Origin: an uncultured Bacteroidales bacterium
GTDB taxonomy: Bacteria > Bacteroidota > Bacteroidia > Bacteroidales > F082
Direction: 5' to 3'
Assembly: GCA_947305795.1 (NCBI GenBank)
Contig: CAMZEK010000020.1
Location: 1-43,530, forward strand
Length of the DNA: 43,530 nucleotides
Shown here: positions 41,468 to 43,530 of the stretch, piece after piece
How the letters are laid out: every line of letters starts with the position of its first letter
Position numbering within the stretch: the stretch's first letter is position 1
Translations under genes and position numbers: made by a program
Notes under the pieces: model-generated
What the model saw: the letters and a program-made list of their open reading frames with translations, nothing else
Told to the model about the DNA's origin: nothing
The model's database searches: none

Positions 41468-42409
41468 ATGAAAAAATTAGCTGTTATCGCTTTCGGCGGA
41501 AATGCTTTGCTGAGAGGCGGTCAGAAGGGAACCTACAAGGAACAGATGGAAAACGTCACTGAGACCTGCCATTCACTGCTTCCTTTCCTGAAAGAGGGTT
41601 ATAATTTGGTCATCGGTCATGGCAATGGCCCGCAGGTGGGCAACGTCATGCTGCAACACGAGGCTGGCCATCATCAGTTTGGTGTGCCGGGAATGCCTAT
41701 CGATTTCTGCGTTGCTGAAACTCAAGGCCTTATCGGTTTCATGATTGAGATGGGTTTAGGCAAGGTGTTCGCTAAGGAGGGCATCAAGCGCAATGTGGTC
41801 ACGTTGGTGACGCAAGTCGTGGTGGACAAGAACGACCCGATGTTCCAGAATCCCACCAAGCCTGTTGGACCTTATTACACCAAGGAAGAGGCGGAAAAGT
41901 ATGCCGCTGAGACGGGTGCCATTTACAAGGAAGACCCGAAAGGTCGCGGCTGGCGCAAGGTGGTGGCTTCGCCCAAACCGATTGCCATCCAAAACATTGA
42001 CATCGTGAAGAACCTCGCTGAGCAGGGCAACGTCGTCATCACCGTGGGTGGCGGTGGCATCCCTGTCGTGGAGAAGACGGACGGTAGCCTCGGTGGTGTT
42101 GAGGCCGTGATTGACAAGGACTTGGCTTCTGCCATGACCGCTGTCAACATCAAAGCTGACGAGTTCTACATCCTCACCGATGTGCCGAAGGTGTATATCA
42201 ACTTCCGCAAGGAAAACGAGAAGGCTTTGGACACCATCACTGTGGCTGAAGCAAAGAAGCATCTTGCTGATGGTCAGTTCACTGAGGGAAGCATGGCTCC
42301 CAAAGTGCGTGCCGCCATCCTGTTTGTGGAGGCAACAGGCCACGAGGCCATCATTACCGAGGCTACACGCCTTGGCGACCCGACCTGCGGAACGCGTATT
42401 GTTAGGTGA
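41468..42409 (+). CDS. arcC: Carbamate kinase
   Basis: 313 residues. Amino-acid-kinase fold motifs are present: VIAFGGNALLRGGQKG (phosphate loop), LVIGHGNGPQVGNVMLQHEA, the GRGWRKVVASPKP block with active-site lysine, and NVVITVGGGGIPVV, then AVIDKDLASAMTA and DEFYILTDVPKVYI. It interconverts carbamoyl phosphate plus ADP with carbamate plus ATP. No arginine deiminase or ornithine carbamoyltransferase gene lies near, so its pathway (arginine, agmatine, purine or allantoin fermentation) cannot be told. The gene ends before a strong bidirectional terminator. Confidence 0.93.
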   Translation: MKKLAVIAFGGNALLRGGQKGTYKEQMENVTETCHSLLPFLKEGYNLVIGHGNGPQVGNVMLQHEAGHHQFGVPGMPIDFCVAETQGLIGFMIEMGLGKVFAKEGIKRNVVTLVTQVVVDKNDPMFQNPTKPVGPYYTKEEAEKYAAETGAIYKEDPKGRGWRKVVASPKPIAIQNIDIVKNLAEQGNVVITVGGGGIPVVEKTDGSLGGVEAVIDKDLASAMTAVNIKADEFYILTDVPKVYINFRKENEKALDTITVAEAKKHLADGQFTEGSMAPKVRAAILFVEATGHEAIITEATRLGDPTCGTRIVR

Positions 42410-42429
42410 TAACCGATTGAATTCCAATA

Positions 42430-42457
42430 AAAAAGCCCGCCGTTGAGCGGGCTTTTT
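42430..42457. terminator. Bidirectional rho-independent terminator
   Basis: An 11-bp perfect stem AAAAAGCCCGC/GCGGGCTTTTT with a 6-base loop lies between the convergent carbamate kinase and phosphohexomutase genes. It works on both strands because each arm begins or ends with an A/T run. Confidence 0.9.
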
Positions 42458-42462
42458 GCGTT

Positions 42463-43530
42463 TTACTTGGTCAGTAGCGCTGCGGCTTTCTCAAGTTTCT
42501 CGTCCAAGGTTTTCATAGCTGTTTCGACAGGTTCGCCTACAGGCGCTTTCATGCCGAAGTAGAACTTGATCTTTGGCTCGGTACCCGACGGCCGCACAGT
42601 GATTTTCGAGCCGCCTTCGGTGAAGAATTGCAGCACGTCGCTCTTGGGTAGCGCGATGGGCGTGACCTTGCCTGTCAGTAAGTTCTTGGCTTCCTGTAAC
42701 TTGTAGTCGCGGATTTCCACAATCTTCTCGCCTTCGATTTCGGTGGGAGGGTTGGTGCGGAAGCGTTCCATCATGGCTTTGATTTCCTCGGTGCCGCTGA
42801 TGCCTTTCTTGGTCAGCGAGACGAGTTTCTCTTTATAGAGACCGAACTCCTTGTAGATGTCCATGAGCACTTGATAGAGTGTCTTGCCTTGCTCGGCGGC
42901 CCAGGCGGTGGCCTCGGCAATCATGCTGGTGGCGATGACGGCGTCCTTGTCGCGGACGAAGTCTCCGGCGAGGTAACCATAACTTTCCTCGCCGCCGCCG
43001 ATGAACTGCATCTTGCCTTCGAGACCCAAAATCTTATCGGCGATGTACTTGAAGCCCGTCAGCACGTCGAAACGCTCCACGTTGTACTTCTTGGCCATTT
43101 CAAACAACAGCTCGGTAGTAACGATGGTCTTCACAATGTACTCTTTTCCAGTGAGTTTGCCCAATTCGCTCCAGCGTCTCAGCAGATAGTAGACGAAGAT
43201 GCTGGCGGTCTGGTTGCCGTTGAGCAGCAGGTATTCACCCTTGTCGTCTTTCACGGCGATGCCCACGCGGTCGGCATCAGGGTCGGTAGCCATGACGAGG
43301 TCGGCATTCACTTCTTGGGCTTTCTTCACGGCCAAGGCCATGGCGGCAGGTTCTTCTGGGTTAGGCGATTTTACGGTGGGGAAGTTGCCGTCCACAACCA
43401 TTTGTTCTTCAACGCAATAGACATTTTCAAAGCCTTTGCGTTTCAGGATTTCGGGCACCAAGCGGCGACCTGTGCCGTGGATGGGTGTGTAGACGATGCG
43501 CATGTCCTTGTGCTTCTTGATGAGGTCGAG
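42463..43530 (-). CDS. Phosphohexomutase (phosphoglucomutase/phosphomannomutase), C-terminal part
   Basis: 355 residues are in the window; the N-terminal part with the phosphoserine lies beyond the right edge (the frame is open through 43530). The visible motifs are the metal-binding ATDPDADRVGIA, the sugar-binding GGGEESYGYLAGD and the phosphate-binding RPSGTEPKIKFYFG near the end. TPIHGTGRRLVPEILKRKGF and length suggest a family member of about 580 residues, such as PgcA/ManB, converting glucose- or mannose-1-phosphate and -6-phosphate in sugar-nucleotide synthesis. The C-terminus has an EPVE peptide (near 42530) encoded by a sequence like the repeat in the CotH gene. An internal ATG at 43501-43503 is not the start. 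Confidence 0.9.
   Translation of the reverse strand, partial: LDLIKKHKDMRIVYTPIHGTGRRLVPEILKRKGFENVYCVEEQMVVDGNFPTVKSPNPEEPAAMALAVKKAQEVNADLVMATDPDADRVGIAVKDDKGEYLLLNGNQTASIFVYYLLRRWSELGKLTGKEYIVKTIVTTELLFEMAKKYNVERFDVLTGFKYIADKILGLEGKMQFIGGGEESYGYLAGDFVRDKDAVIATSMIAEATAWAAEQGKTLYQVLMDIYKEFGLYKEKLVSLTKKGISGTEEIKAMMERFRTNPPTEIEGEKIVEIRDYKLQEAKNLLTGKVTPIALPKSDVLQFFTEGGSKITVRPSGTEPKIKFYFGMKAPVGEPVETAMKTLDEKLEKAAALLTK

Noticed and set aside
1..43530. Transfer RNA, ribosomal RNA, insertion sequences or phage genes
   Set aside because: None were recognised by reading; tRNA detection by eye is not reliable, so a short one could be missed in the gaps.

Overview
The window looks like chromosome from an uncultured or little-known member of the Bacteroidota, most probably order Bacteroidales. 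The signs are: many genes preceded by the phylum-specific -7 promoter box TAnnTTTG; three predicted type IX secretion system (T9SS) cargo proteins with C-terminal sorting domains; a GldI-like lipoprotein; BspA-type leucine-rich repeats; a PF14121-like porin; and a TPR/membrane/HTH regulator of the Bacteroidetes kind. I cannot name family or genus. No rRNA, tRNA, CRISPR array, transposase or phage gene was recognised. Both ends cut a gene: a VWA-domain protein on the left and a phosphohexomutase on the right.

Layout. 1-5476 (minus strand): start of a VWA protein, a NrtR-type Nudix regulator with an array of TGTGTAAA palindromes at its promoter, a cation/proton antiporter, an outer-membrane porin and an AlbA_2-domain protein. 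5477-6106: a gene-free, very AT-rich spacer with palindromes in front of an XRE-type regulator. 6107-11709 (plus): XRE regulator, NrnA-like DHH phosphoesterase, then four consecutive lipoproteins carrying nine FKBP-like modules. A long hairpin separates these from a convergent T9SS cargo gene (11819-13396), which shares a promoter with a possible 33-residue secreted peptide. 13764-20529 (minus): a polysaccharide-assembly operon with flippase, two Wzz-like proteins, O-antigen polymerase/ligase and a TPR/HTH membrane regulator. 20644-23146 (plus): clpS-relA. 23176-24801: a CotH-family T9SS cargo. 24806-30848 (minus): CyuA-like desulfidase, TPR/alanine-rich helical protein, LolD-like ATPase, DUF2007 protein, EamA transporter and PnuC. 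31025-35824 (minus): a 1599-residue BspA/InlB-repeat T9SS adhesin. 35992-43530: PepE, a TerB-like protein, a PMCA-type calcium ATPase, a small lipoprotein, carbamate kinase and the phosphohexomutase.

How the genes may work together. Much of the window concerns building the cell envelope and surface: T9SS cargo, periplasmic folding lipoproteins, polysaccharide chain assembly, a porin and a lipoprotein-release type ATPase. The rest is stress and nucleotide metabolism (RelA, ClpS, NrnA, NrtR, PnuC) and ion transport. The least ordinary parts are the FKBP lipoprotein series, in which only one module keeps a full catalytic signature; the glycosyltransferase-free polysaccharide operon with its own membrane HTH regulator; the palindromic AT-rich spacer at 5641-6060; and the possible small secreted peptide at 13438-13539. 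Start codons below were often moved downstream of the longest frame because a promoter box lies between the longest-frame start and the chosen start. All functions are inferred from sequence recognition without database searches.
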